Source of the DNA: an uncultured Clostridia bacterium
Lineage (GTDB): Bacteria > Bacillota > Clostridia > Christensenellales > Aristaeellaceae
Direction of reading: 5' to 3'
Assembly: GCA_946414315.1 (NCBI GenBank)
Contig: CAMKNZ010000007.1
Coordinates: 1-64,000, forward strand
Length of the DNA stretch: 64,000 bases
Position numbers and translations under genes: made by a program. Below the pieces are notes generated by a model. It ran no database searches, was not told the DNA's origin, and saw only the letters and a program-made list of their open reading frames with translations. Below are positions 25,943 through 33,452 of the stretch, piece after piece; positions within the stretch are counted from its first letter, which is position 1; each line of letters begins with the position of its first letter.

Positions 25943-26191
25943 ATGGAAAACAATATGGAACTGAACATGAATGAAATGGAAGAAGTCACCGGCGGAAAGA
26001 ACGAAGGCGGCTACCTGAAGAAGCCCGCTGCCCGTGCCGGCCGGAAGATCTACCGCATCGAGCATGGCGACACCCTGATCAAGATCGCCCATCGCTACAA
26101 CACGACCGTGGACAAGATCATGGCCATGAACCCGGAACTGAAGAACAGGAACTTCATCGTTTCCGGCTGCTACATCTACGTCCCCGCCTGA
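25943..26191 (+). CDS. Double-glycine leader peptide with LysM domain
   Basis: The 82-residue protein starts MENNMELNMNEMEEVTGG, a double-glycine leader matching those of the neighbouring bacteriocin-like peptides. After a short basic linker (KKPAARAGRK), residues of about 37-82 form a complete LysM domain: YRIEHGDTLIKIAHRYNTT, then IMAMNPELKNRNFIV and YIYVPA. If the leader is cut, a small mature LysM protein would be exported and could bind peptidoglycan or chitin-like sugars of self or competitors. I do not know a described family with this architecture. It is preceded by the conserved promoter and followed by a hairpin at 26216. Confidence 0.8.
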   Translation: MENNMELNMNEMEEVTGGKNEGGYLKKPAARAGRKIYRIEHGDTLIKIAHRYNTTVDKIMAMNPELKNRNFIVSGCYIYVPA

Positions 26192-26215
26192 TCCATTCCC
26201 TATCCATGATCCCAG

Positions 26216-26245
26216 GCCGCCCGGCAGACGCCGGGCGGCTTTATT
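26216..26245 (+). terminator. Terminator-like hairpin after the LysM peptide
   Basis: GCCGCCCGGC-agac-GCCGGGCGGC followed by TTTATT. The T-run is short. Confidence 0.65.
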
Positions 26246-26291
26246 GTATGCTTCCAGCAAAGGATGCGGGGAATTCCCAGCCGGCCAGGAT

Positions 26292-26380
26292 CGCAATTTC
26301 TGAGAAACAGACACCAGTTGTTGCTGAGTTTTCTCACCTGCCTGCCACCCGGCTCCCGGGCTGCGTATTTACAGGTGTCA
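26292..26380 (+). promoter_or_regulatory. Conserved cis-element copy 3 (dyad + CGTA promoter)
   Basis: CGCAATTTCTGA starts at 26292. TGCCACC starts at 26343 (again 51 bases later). CGTATTTACAGGTGTCACG has CGTA at 26364. The 26442 start lies 78 bases downstream. The spacing matches copy 1 almost exactly. Confidence 0.7.
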
Positions 26381-26441
26381 CGAGCAAACAAGCTCAGAAG
26401 AAAACAAAAATAAGAAGCCCACAGGGCAGGAGGAAAATAAT

Positions 26442-26645
26442 ATGAATACCAACATGAAAGAACTCACAAAGGATCAGATGGATATGGTGAACGGAGGTTT
26501 TGACCTCATCGGTTGTATCAAGGGTGCTGTGATCGGCGGCATCGGCGGCGCGGTTGCAGGCGGATGCCTCGGCGGACCTGCCGGAGCCGTTCTCGGCGGT
26601 GTTATGGGCGGCGCTGTCGGCGCCATCACCGGCGGAGACTTCTGA
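26442..26645 (+). CDS. Bacteriocin-like double-glycine peptide (two-peptide type, first gene)
   Basis: The 67-residue precursor has the leader MNTNMKELTKDQMDMVNGG. The Gly/Ala-rich core is FDLIGCIKGAVIGGIGGAVA plus GGCLGGPAGAVLGG, ending ITGGDF. Repeated GxxxG spacing is the mark of class IIb two-peptide bacteriocins, whose helices pair in the target membrane. The next gene, 52 bases later without a promoter of its own, encodes a similar peptide and is the natural partner. The start has AGGAGG upstream. Confidence 0.8.
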   Translation: MNTNMKELTKDQMDMVNGGFDLIGCIKGAVIGGIGGAVAGGCLGGPAGAVLGGVMGGAVGAITGGDF

Positions 26646-26697
26646 TAGATCACCAGACAGAAATGAAGCCTACAGGGCAGAAAGAGAGGAACAGACA

Positions 26698-26895
26698 ATG
26701 AATAGCAATATGATGGAACTGAACATTAACGAAATGGAACTGGTAAACGGCGGCTTTGACTGGGTGAAAGCCGTGGTCTGGGGAACTGTTGGTGCGACAG
26801 TCGGCGCAGGAGTCGGCGCTTCGGTCGGTGGAATCCCCGGCATGGTGTTCGGTGGCGTCGTCGGCGGTGCGATCGGCGTAGCCGGGAGCAATTAA
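26698..26895 (+). CDS. Bacteriocin-like double-glycine peptide (two-peptide type, second gene)
   Basis: The 65-residue precursor begins MNSNMMELNINEMELVNGG. The core is FDWVKAVVWGTVGATVGAGV plus GASVGGIPGMVFGG and ends GVAGSN. It shares the start FDW/FDL and the GxxxG texture with its upstream partner. It is probably co-transcribed with 26442 from copy 3 of the conserved promoter. The convergent tail chaperone gene ends 46 bases downstream. Confidence 0.8.
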   Translation: MNSNMMELNINEMELVNGGFDWVKAVVWGTVGATVGAGVGASVGGIPGMVFGGVVGGAIGVAGSN

Positions 26896-26940
26896 TAAAC
26901 AAGCGTTCATCCCTGGATAAGAAACCCGGAAGATAGGGCC

Positions 26941-27608
26941 TCATGCCCGGACTGCATCAGCAGCCCGGGCCTGATTTTCATTTTTCACCCGGATCAGTTC
27001 CACAATATCCAGCAGGTCGTCCAGGGTATAGGTCCCGTCCCAGAGCTCATGCTGTTTCCAGTGGCCGGCGGCCACGGGCAGGAACAGGAACTCATCGATG
27101 TTCGGGCAGGTTACGGGGCAGTATCCGCAGGCGCGGTCTCCCCCTTCGACTGCCCGCCGCCGAAAAAACCGGACAGGCTCCAGGCGATGCCCTCCAGCAG
27201 GAGTTTCATGCAGGTGGGCGTATCGTGTTCCAGCTCCGGATATCCCCACTCGCTGCCGGTCATGACCGGATGGGGACCGGCGGGCAGCAGGACGGAAATG
27301 TGGTTGAACACCGCCGTCATGACGGAACGAAGTTCGTCCTCCGACAGGGAGGCAATCAGATCCAGCATGGTAAAAGAGTTGCGGGCATCCGCAACCTCTG
27401 TCGGCGCGACTCCGCACTGCGGAGCTCGCTTGCTTCGGTTGACCTCACCGCCGACGGAATTTCCGCCACCGGCGGCCCTCGGCGGTTCGCCCAGCCTCAT
27501 CAGCAGCCGGAGCAGCATGACGCCGGAAAAAGCGTCCAGTTTGGATAGGCGGAAGCCGGTCCGGATTCCGCCAACGGTGATTTCAATATCTCTTGTAATG
27601 GTACGCAT
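26941..27608 (-). CDS. Phage tail assembly chaperone with programmed -1 frameshift
   Basis: The zero-frame product (27608 to 27111, 165 residues) begins MRTITRDIEITVGGIRTGFRL, as in tail assembly chaperones of gpG type. It ends GFFGGGQSKGETAPADTAP. At 27162-27168 the minus strand reads T TTT TTC, an ideal slippery heptamer. A -1 shift there continues into a frame open to 26941 that encodes NIDEFLFLPVAAGHWKQHEL...VKNENQARAADAVRA. That is a conserved-looking second domain (gpGT type) with no good start of its own. The gene lies between the tube and tape measure genes as expected. The middle of the zero-frame protein (about residues 47-75) looks like an inserted segment. Confidence 0.75.
27162..27168 (-). 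promoter_or_regulatory. Slippery heptamer U UUU UUC for -1 frameshifting
   Basis: In the chaperone frame the codons are GGT TTT TTC. Slippage by one base restores pairing of both tRNAs and continues as CGG CGG CGG GCA into the second open frame. A GC-rich stem just downstream could stimulate it. Confidence 0.65.
27375..27465. repeat. Hairpin-rich insertion inside the tail chaperone gene
   Basis: This stretch contains ctccgcactgcggag and, on the minus strand, gacagaggttgcggatgcccgcaac. The latter resembles gacagagcggttgcgacgatcgcaaac of the 10675-10792 insertion. It adds about 25-30 residues (GEVNRSKRAPQCGVAPTEVADA) in frame. It is probably a small mobile repeat of the same family. Confidence 0.5.
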
Positions 27609-27718
27609 AAAACCCTCCCCTGATTAACTGGAAAATATAAACAGTTGCAATGGGTTCGCTTGTCAGGTAACATGGTTGACAGCAGACAAGTGTGAAAAAT
27701 GAAAGGAGCTGACCTCCA

Positions 27719-28099
27719 ATGAAGAAAACCATCGCACTGGCGCTTTCCATTGTCCTCGTACTCGTTTCACTTTCATGCGTCGCGCTGGCGGAAGAAGCGC
27801 CTAAATTCGTTACCATTCAGGAATGGCTGGATGCCAAGGGAGAGTGCGGCAACTGCATGCTCGTCCTGAAAGTCATCGAGGAACTCAATCCCACAGTTGC
27901 CCTCGTGGCGGACGAAACAGGATCAGTTAATCTTTTCTCCGGCATCAATGAAGAAAGCTCATTTGTTGAATTCATGAGCCAGGAAACCGGATCCAAAGTG
28001 GGATATATCCTGGTCGTTGCCAATCCGAAATACAACCCGTATGAAGGAAACATCGAGATGGCAGCATGGACGCTGCTTCGAATCATTCCGAACATCTGA
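27719..28099 (+). CDS. Small secreted protein, unknown function
   Basis: The 126-residue protein has a signal peptide (MKKTIALALSIVLVLVSLSCVALA-EE). An approximately 100-residue mature domain follows, beginning APKFVTIQEWLDAKGECGNCML with a CxxC pair, then VIEELNPTVALVADETGSVNLF. The pattern is reminiscent of an OB-fold nucleic-acid-binding-like domain (bOB type), but this is uncertain. GAAAGGAG precedes the ATG, and a terminator follows at 28119. Confidence 0.65.
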   Translation: MKKTIALALSIVLVLVSLSCVALAEEAPKFVTIQEWLDAKGECGNCMLVLKVIEELNPTVALVADETGSVNLFSGINEESSFVEFMSQETGSKVGYILVVANPKYNPYEGNIEMAAWTLLRIIPNI

Positions 28100-28118
28100 T
28101 AACACGGATCATCAACAA

Positions 28119-28146
28119 TACCGCGCAGCGCTGCGCGGTATTTTTC
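28119..28146 (+). terminator. Rho-independent terminator
   Basis: ATACCGCGCAG pairs with CTGCGCGGTAT and is followed by TTTTT. Confidence 0.8.
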
Positions 28147-28178
28147 TGTTCGTGAACGGCAATCGCCCCGGCCAATAT

Positions 28179-28268
28179 CGCAATTTTTGATTGACGCATA
28201 CCAACTATTGCGGAGTTTGAACCTCCGCCTGCCATCCCATCCTGCTGCTGCGTATGAACAGGTGAAAG
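28179..28268 (+). promoter_or_regulatory. Conserved cis-element copy 4 (dyad + CGTA promoter)
   Basis: CGCAATTTTTGA starts at 28179 and the second dyad arm is TATTGC. TGCCATC starts at 28230 (51 bases). CGTATGAACAGGTGAAAGG has CGTA at 28251. The 28310 gene starts 59 bases later. Confidence 0.7.
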
Positions 28269-28309
28269 GCAACAACCGCTGAATCAGACATCGAAAGGAG
28301 CTGGGATCA

Positions 28310-28630
28310 ATGGCAACCACCGCAAAGAATAACACTCTTACAAATCAGGAACAGTATGAGCTGACGCTGCTCCAGATGGAGCGCGCAGCAGGCGGAAAGA
28401 GACCTAAGCCGACCGACGGAATTGTTGACTTCTTCATCTGGGCTGCCTGCGGTTTCCATCACCGCTATGTCCCCACCGGCAAGACCAAAACGGACATTGA
28501 CCTGGTCTTCCCGGTTAAGTTCTACCAGGTGAAATGCATCGACTGCGGCCATATCTCCTGGGAACGCGGAGAAGCGCCCAATATCCAGGGGCCGAAAATC
28601 AACCCGGATGCGATCAATCCCCCGCAATAA
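28310..28630 (+). CDS. Double-glycine leader protein with FHH...CxxCG core
   Basis: The 106-residue protein carries a leader ending EQYELTLLQMERAAGG. The core contains WAACGFHHRYVPTGKTKTD, then FPVKFYQVKCIDCGHISWERG. The same layout (FHH, TGK, FP, YQCxxCG, W) occurs in the 45330-45533 peptide, so these are paralogues of a new-looking family. The cysteine and histidine residues could form a zinc site. It is driven by conserved element copy 4. GAAAGGAGCTGG precedes the start. The function is unknown. Confidence 0.7.
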   Translation: MATTAKNNTLTNQEQYELTLLQMERAAGGKRPKPTDGIVDFFIWAACGFHHRYVPTGKTKTDIDLVFPVKFYQVKCIDCGHISWERGEAPNIQGPKINPDAINPPQ

Positions 28631-28673
28631 CAAACCCACTGAAACCTGCCGGGCTCTGAAGCCTGACCTTTAC

Positions 28674-28708
28674 TGCCAGTCAGTCATGTACGATCGTATA
28701 AACTGATG
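28674..28708 (+). promoter_or_regulatory. Conserved CGTA promoter element copy 5 (weak match)
   Basis: TGCCAGT (28674-28680), 14 bases, then CGTATAAACTGATGAAGG (CGTA at 28695). The 28774 start is 79 bases downstream, the same distance as in copies 1-3. Confidence 0.55.
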
Positions 28709-28773
28709 AAGGCAGGAACCCCGGCACAAACGAACAAACACAAAAATCAGGATTGAAGAAGGAGGATACCACG

Positions 28774-28989
28774 ATGAAAGAGAGAAAACTGACGCTCGCC
28801 GACCTGGAAAAAGCTGTCGGCGGAAAACTTGATTCAGATATCACAGATCATCTGAACGAGGTAATCCATCTGGCAAAAAAAGCCGATAAAACGATGGAGC
28901 AATGCATCCAGGATTTCTACCGCTATAACAAGGATTTCACTCCGGAACATGAAGCGTATATCAGGGAAAACTGGAATCAGGTCAAGTAA
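28774..28989 (+). CDS. Double-glycine leader small helical protein
   Basis: The ATG at 28774, after AAGGAGG, gives 71 residues. The leader-like start MKERKLTLADLEKAVGG is followed by an acidic, helical core (DSDITDHLNEVIHLAKKADK, then FYRYNKDFTPEHEAYIREN) without GxxxG motifs. It is unlike a pore-forming bacteriocin. It may be a regulatory or signalling peptide, or a non-bacteriocin substrate of the same exporter. It ends five bases before the convergent tail tube gene. Confidence 0.65.
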   Translation: MKERKLTLADLEKAVGGKLDSDITDHLNEVIHLAKKADKTMEQCIQDFYRYNKDFTPEHEAYIRENWNQVK

Positions 28990-28994
28990 ACCCG

Positions 28995-29429
28995 TCACTG
29001 CTCTGTGATCGTCGTCGCCAATAAGGTATACGTCACATTGGTTGCGGTCCGGTCATAAGTCCGGTCCGGTGCCTTCTGCAGGCTCACGCCGGTACACACC
29101 GTCTTAAACCCGGAGACATTGTCCGTAATGGTCAGCGTTCCCAGGGCGATGCGGTTCGGACTGTTCGTACTCCTCGCCCACTTCGCCCAGCGGCGGAGAA
29201 AATCATCCCCGATAGAATTCTGCGGCACCTCAATCTGGACGGTGCCGTTTGTCGTTTTCAGGCGGTTTACCACCACATACCCGTCCGCGGTGGTCGTATG
29301 GGACGTCAGGTCCCCCGCCGCGGAAACCGTGATCTTCCCGATCCCGCACAGGTGCAGGTTCGCCGTGCCCACGTCAGGATGATAAAGCACCGATTTAACA
29401 TCAGGCAGACTGTATACGTTATACGCCAT
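28995..29429 (-). CDS. Phage tail tube protein (DUF3277-like)
   Basis: The 144-residue protein starts MAYNVYSLPDVKSVLYHPDVG. It contains GKITVSAAGDLTSHTTTADGYVVVNRLKTTNGTVQI and LGTLTITDNVSGFKTVCTGV, the pattern of tube proteins in DUF3383-sheath phages. AAGGAGGG precedes the ATG. In the cassette it directly follows the sheath gene, as in other contractile phages. Confidence 0.75.
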   Translation of the reverse strand: MAYNVYSLPDVKSVLYHPDVGTANLHLCGIGKITVSAAGDLTSHTTTADGYVVVNRLKTTNGTVQIEVPQNSIGDDFLRRWAKWARSTNSPNRIALGTLTITDNVSGFKTVCTGVSLQKAPDRTYDRTATNVTYTLLATTITEQ

Positions 29430-29443
29430 GAATCAATCCCTCC

Positions 29444-29531
29444 TTGTGATCGCCGTTACCAAAGCCGCTTCGCGCCTTTGACGGCTGTAACATGGGAGCC
29501 ATTCGCCGCGCTGAAGCGCGGATGGCTCCGC
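29444..29531. repeat. Hairpin-rich spacer with GGTAACGGCGATCACA junction motif
   Basis: On the minus strand, after the sheath stop, the text contains atccgcgcttcagcgcggcgaat (hairpin), gttacagccgtc, and GGTAACGGCGATCACAAGGAGG just before the tube gene. The GGTAACGGCGATCACA motif recurs just after the stops of the 31920 and 32786 phage genes. A shorter GGTAACGG follows the 10773 gene. Confidence 0.5.
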
Positions 29532-29532
29532 A

Positions 29533-30648
29533 TCAAACCTGCACGTTAACGGTAATGACAATCGACTCAATAGAACCTGCCAGCGTCAGGGCGCACTGCA
29601 CCGGCACCGCCTTATGCGCCGCCCGGTCGGCGTCGGACTGGTCGTCGTAGCTGTCCGCCCAGAGCAGGAAACCGTTCTCCACCACGTCCCCGTTCTTCAC
29701 CGGGCCTGCGTCGGATCCGCGCCAGAGACCGGAAGCCAGCACACCCCGGTCGGTATAGCCCATGAGGATGGACGAGAACCGGTTGATAAACTGGGCCGTG
29801 CTGTCGTCCGTCTGGGGCAGCTTGTCCGGATTCTCCGCCAGCAGGGTCACCGCCGCATTCTGCAGGTCCTCAGCGATCTTGTCCACATAAAGGACTTCGT
29901 CATAACGTCTGCCGGAGGCAACGGATCCATTCTCCAGCAGGAGATGGGTATAGCCCCTCGCAACATATACGTTGCAGCCCAGGGCTTTCAGGCTGTCCAC
30001 CTCCGTCTGCGTCAGCGCGGACGGCTGAATCCCCTGCACGGTCTTGTAGCACAGGGCAAAGGCGGAATCTTTGTGCGAAAGTTCCAGGCCCATGGCCGTG
30101 CCCATGACCGCCGCGCAGTCCGAAGCGGCAGCGCAGTAGAACGGCACGGCTCTTTTGATACTTGCGCCGTGCAGTTTGTCCAGTACACTGTCGGAGGCTG
30201 TCGCCGAGGCCGCCGTACCGGTCACCGGCACAAAGAGCATGAGGGGCTGGGAAAGGGACTCCACATGCCGGGCGAAGGTCAGGTAATCCGCGGCGGAAAC
30301 GGCATCGCAGGTCATGACCCCGTAGAACTCCGCCGTCCGGTCCAGGACCGCGTCCAGGGCCTGGCCGGGAGTTTCCGACGCCGGGTAGCAGGAGACCAGG
30401 AGCCGGGAAGGCGCCGAGGAGGCGGCGAAGTATTTGACGGCCGCCCGGTACACGTCCGACGTGGGCAGGAAGCCCATCTCCGTCAGTCCCGCCACGGCTT
30501 CCGCCGCCGAGCCGTAGGCTTGCAGCCGGTCGGACGCGGAGAAGGGATTCTCCTGGGCCAGCAGCAGGCCGGTATCGAAAGACGCCGGGGACGCGGAAGC
30601 ATGGACCGTGTTGACAACGACCCGGGCGATGGTATTGACAGAAAGCAT
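29533..30648 (-). CDS. Phage contractile tail sheath protein (DUF3383-like)
   Basis: The ATG at 30648, after GGAGGG, gives 371 residues (MLSVNTIARVVVNTVHASAS). Segments such as AYGSAAEAVAGLTEMGFLPTSDVYRAAVKYFA, YFAASSAPSRLLVSCY and GNVVENGFLLWADSY-like text (GDVVENGFLLWADSYDDQSD) are typical of DUF3383 sheath proteins of small myophages. With sheath, tube, gp25-like and spike proteins present, the encoded tail is contractile. Confidence 0.8.
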   Translation of the reverse strand: MLSVNTIARVVVNTVHASASPASFDTGLLLAQENPFSASDRLQAYGSAAEAVAGLTEMGFLPTSDVYRAAVKYFAASSAPSRLLVSCYPASETPGQALDAVLDRTAEFYGVMTCDAVSAADYLTFARHVESLSQPLMLFVPVTGTAASATASDSVLDKLHGASIKRAVPFYCAAASDCAAVMGTAMGLELSHKDSAFALCYKTVQGIQPSALTQTEVDSLKALGCNVYVARGYTHLLLENGSVASGRRYDEVLYVDKIAEDLQNAAVTLLAENPDKLPQTDDSTAQFINRFSSILMGYTDRGVLASGLWRGSDAGPVKNGDVVENGFLLWADSYDDQSDADRAAHKAVPVQCALTLAGSIESIVITVNVQV

Positions 30649-30788
30649 TGGTTTTCCCTCCAAAATTTGTTCTGTTGCTACTGGACATTTATCGAATAAT
30701 ATGGTATATACCAATTAATGGTAAGTTTTCTTCATAATCTCCTTCTTTTTCTCCCTCTGCGTCGGGCAGAGGGAGTTTTCTCCGGCTG

Positions 30789-31328
30789 TCAGTGAATCAC
30801 AATTGCCGGAGGCGAGTTGATTGAATTCCTTGCCTGAGACCTCAGTTCATCCCGGACGCGAAGTTGAATCGTCAGGTCCGCCCGTTTCCGCCACAGGCTT
30901 CCCTCCTCCTCATACAGAAGCGAGGGCTGCGGCGGATCGGGCACCGGAAAGATCCCGGCATTCCGCAGGATCCGGCGGGGAAAGCCTGCTCCGTCCAGAA
31001 AGAGCATATGCCGGATGCGCCGGACATATGTTTCGGAAGCGGGGCCGTAGCAGACGATGATCAGCTGATATTTCAGCGTCGTGTACACCACGGGCGTGTT
31101 TCTGCCGGCCCCGCCTTCCGGGTGATATACCGTCGATACCGGATCCGCGGACAGATCCTGCAGCACGGTCCAGTAAATGACGTTCCTGTTCCTCGCCGGC
31201 CGGGGAACATTCTCCGGCTCGGCATAGGCTTCATGGATCAGTTTGATGCCCTCCGCCGCGGAAAGATCCAGGCAGGCGCAGAGGGCGTCGAAGATCACGG
31301 TATGAAAAGCAGAAGATTCAGAGATCAT
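30789..31328 (-). CDS. Phage neck/tail terminator protein (LIC_12616-like)
   Basis: The ATG at 31328 gives 179 residues. Text such as AEPENVPRPARNRNVIYWTVL, VVYTTLKYQLIIVCYGP and YVRRIRHMLFLDGAGFPRRIL matches the neck-terminator family that caps the tail tube at the head side. It precedes the sheath gene as expected. A 120-base gap with AT-rich text separates the two genes. Confidence 0.65.
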   Translation of the reverse strand: MISESSAFHTVIFDALCACLDLSAAEGIKLIHEAYAEPENVPRPARNRNVIYWTVLQDLSADPVSTVYHPEGGAGRNTPVVYTTLKYQLIIVCYGPASETYVRRIRHMLFLDGAGFPRRILRNAGIFPVPDPPQPSLLYEEEGSLWRKRADLTIQLRVRDELRSQARNSINSPPAIVIH

Positions 31329-31418
31329 GAAGCCTCCCGGAAGCAATAAAGAGATGTGAACAAAAATGCTTTATGATATAATCCTGATACAGATCAGATC
31401 GATTGTGAGGAATGCATA

Positions 31419-31880
31419 ATGGACAGAGAACAGATAACCGCCCTGTTTGAAAAATACTGCAGAAAACTCCGGATCACCCCGGCATGGGATGTGAAACTGG
31501 AGCTGATCGACGATCCTTCCTGGCCCAAGACCGGAGACTTCAAGATCGACTGCGATGACAGAAAAGCCATCCTCATGCTGAACGTCATCAATCCGAAGCA
31601 GGAAAACATGGAAGAAGTCATCATCCATGAGCTGATGCATCTCAAAATGTATCCGCTGGACCAGGTCACAGAGTCCCTGATCCGGAGCACCTTCCCGGAA
31701 GAATCTCCGGCTCAGGATTTCGCTTACCGTCAGTTCTTCAACACGCTGGAACAGACTGTGGAGGAACTGGCCAAGTGTTTCCTGCTCGAATTCGGGGATG
31801 ACAAAACATTCTCATACGGCAGATGCGACAGGATGAAATCCTTCAATGAGCTGTATGACGGCCTGAACAATATTGAATGA
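31419..31880 (+). CDS. Small zinc metalloprotease-like protein (HELMH motif)
   Basis: The 153-residue protein contains VIIHELMHLKMYP (HExxH, about residues 69-73), the zinc-binding and catalytic motif of gluzincin/SprT-like peptidases. FFNTLEQTVEELAKCF follows, where a glutamate may be the third ligand. There is no signal peptide, so it is cytoplasmic. It has its own TATAAT at 31377-31382. Neighbouring phage neck genes are unrelated. The substrate is unknown. Confidence 0.7.
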   Translation: MDREQITALFEKYCRKLRITPAWDVKLELIDDPSWPKTGDFKIDCDDRKAILMLNVINPKQENMEEVIIHELMHLKMYPLDQVTESLIRSTFPEESPAQDFAYRQFFNTLEQTVEELAKCFLLEFGDDKTFSYGRCDRMKSFNELYDGLNNIE

Positions 31881-31919
31881 TCAGCTTTCATGCATCAGTT
31901 GTGATCGCCGTTACCCGAA

Positions 31920-32291
31920 TCAGGATTCAGACGGCTCCGCAATAGCATAGGCCTGATAATACCCGAACATCTGCCAGTCCCTCACCCTGACGACCCGCCA
32001 GGTCTGCCCGCCCCAGTGGATACGGTCAGGCGCAATAAACGAAGCACCGGAACTTTCAGGCGTTCCGGTGCTTAAAGCATAGTCCGTATAGATCGCGATG
32101 AACTGTTCTCCCCGTTCTTCCTCCGGCAGCAGCCGGAGCATTTCCGGCGTTCCCGGGTGGATGCAGCCCATCGCCCGGGCCGTCGTACTTCGGGAAGTTG
32201 TTCCCGCCCGGCTCCGGGTATAGGTGATCCGTTCCACGGTGAAGGCTGTACAGCCCAGCTCGGGATCAAAGATAGCGTCGGTTATGTTCAC
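31920..32291 (-). CDS. Phage neck / head-closure-like protein
   Basis: The 123-residue protein starts at GTG 32291 (GGAGGG nearby). It contains YALSTGTPESSGASFIAPDRIHWGGQTWRVVRVRDWQMFGYYQAYA, the WGGxxWRVxxVxDW pattern common to head-closure and head-tail joining proteins. Its position between the HK97 gp10-like and the neck-terminator genes supports the call. GGTAACGGCGATCACA follows its stop, next to where cargo begins. Confidence 0.6.
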   Translation of the reverse strand: MNITDAIFDPELGCTAFTVERITYTRSRAGTTSRSTTARAMGCIHPGTPEMLRLLPEEERGEQFIAIYTDYALSTGTPESSGASFIAPDRIHWGGQTWRVVRVRDWQMFGYYQAYAIAEPSES

Positions 32292-32346
32292 AAGCCCTCC
32301 GGTATGATATACTCATGCAGGCAACAGCCTGCGGGAGGATATCCGA

Positions 32347-32718
32347 ATGATAAGAAAAACAGCAGGATTTTTCCGGCGATTATTCAGAAGCCGCGGATTT
32401 CGTCGCGGAACGCGGTTCCTGTTTGGGGTTTCGATCGCTATCGTCATCTACAATCTGGTCATGATCCTGATTGCGTTTTTGCGTACCGACATACCGTTCC
32501 GGGATGCGCTCCGGTTCTTTTTCAGCCTCTCGCCGTTTGAGGCTGATTTTGCCTGGCCCTTTTTTATCCTTATCTTCGTTACTATTGCCCTTGGCCTGAT
32601 CTGTTATTTTCAGGGTAAAGAGGAGAACGGGAATACAGAAGAAGAGAAACCCGTCGAAGCGCCAAACCCTGTTCAGGAAGAGGAACTGTCCGAACCGAAA
32701 CATTATCAGCAGCACTGA
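32347..32718 (+). CDS. Small two-segment membrane protein, paralogue of 38999-39367
   Basis: The 123-residue protein starts MIRKTAGFFRRLFRSRGFRRG and has two membrane segments (LFGVSIAIVIYNLVMILIAFL and WPFFILIFVTIALGLICYF). The tail is acidic and proline-containing, ending SEPKHYQQH. The 38999 protein shares FFRRLFxxRGFRRG, LP/IPxxxALRxxF and a tail ending HYKFF. No family was recognised. Because both lie among bacteriocin-like genes, a protective role is possible but unproven. Confidence 0.65.
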   Translation: MIRKTAGFFRRLFRSRGFRRGTRFLFGVSIAIVIYNLVMILIAFLRTDIPFRDALRFFFSLSPFEADFAWPFFILIFVTIALGLICYFQGKEENGNTEEEKPVEAPNPVQEEELSEPKHYQQH

Positions 32719-32785
32719 AACGCTTTCGGCTCTTCACTGTCTGTCTCCCCGTAATCTCCTGTGATCGCCGTTACCCGGATAGTTC

Positions 32786-33295
32786 CTATCTGGATGTAAT
32801 CTCATAATCGAAATCGTTATACAGCGCGCCGGTGTCAAACATAGGTTTGGCACCGGCTTTTCCGCTTACCAGGACGCTTTTTTTTGCCACCCGGTTATAA
32901 ATCCAGCCGCCGGACAGCGTCACCGGGCTGTTGGGCGGGCCGATTCCCCCGTCGATGTATTCCCGGATGCCGTCGGCGCCCCGCTGCCCGCAATTCTCCA
33001 TGCCGCCGGCCGTACCGGCCATATCCCCGTCAAAAGCTGCCTGGCAGGATTCCAGGAGGAAATCCCCCATCTCGGTTTTCAGGCTTTCCTTCGCAAGGGC
33101 CGGGGCCACCACCGGCCGGGGCGGGATATGCATGACGGGGCTCCCCCTTGTATGGATCCCCAGGAGGAAACAGGACCGGCCGGAAGCTTTGGACGTCAGG
33201 CCCACGTCCACCTTGTTCTTCCGGAGAAATTCCAGGCACTTTTCGCGTTTTTCAAGCCGTTCGGTATCTTCGGTCATTTTCAGGGACAGCGCCAC
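32786..33295 (-). CDS. Phage neck protein, HK97 gp10-like
   Basis: The 169-residue protein starts at GTG 33295. The segment HIPPRPVVAPALAKESLKTEMGDFLLESCQAAFDGD is the hallmark of HK97-gp10/tail-completion proteins. It is followed by GIREYIDGG and a variable end with LYNDFDYEITSR. It joins head and tail in this family. It lies between the DUF4054 connector and the head-closure-like gene, split from them by cargo on both sides. Confidence 0.7.
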   Translation of the reverse strand: MALSLKMTEDTERLEKREKCLEFLRKNKVDVGLTSKASGRSCFLLGIHTRGSPVMHIPPRPVVAPALAKESLKTEMGDFLLESCQAAFDGDMAGTAGGMENCGQRGADGIREYIDGGIGPPNSPVTLSGGWIYNRVAKKSVLVSGKAGAKPMFDTGALYNDFDYEITSR

Positions 33296-33351
33296 AATAC
33301 TTCACTTCCTGTCTGTCTCCGAAACGGAGACAAATTTTTTTCATTCGTCAC

Positions 33352-33388
33352 TGCCACCTCATATTTGTGATGCGTATATACAGGTGAA
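33352..33388 (+). promoter_or_regulatory. Conserved CGTA promoter element copy 6
   Basis: TGCCACC (33352-33358), 13 bases, CGTATATACAGGTGAAAAGG (CGTA at 33372). The 33453 peptide starts 81 bases later. Confidence 0.7.
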
Positions 33389-33452
33389 AAGGCAATGAAG
33401 CCTTTGAGAAAAAAAAGAACAAGCGCAAAGCGCAGAAAGAGAGAATAAGAAA

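Noticed and set aside
26941-27417. Independent gene starting at 27417 on the minus strand
   Set aside because: The first part overlaps the chaperone gene in another frame and lacks a good start. The second part is better explained as the -1 frameshift extension.
26442-28146. CRISPR array or other regular repeat array in the repetitive cargo region
   Set aside because: The repeated elements here are promoters and paralogous peptide genes at irregular spacing. There are no short regular repeat-spacer units and no cas genes.
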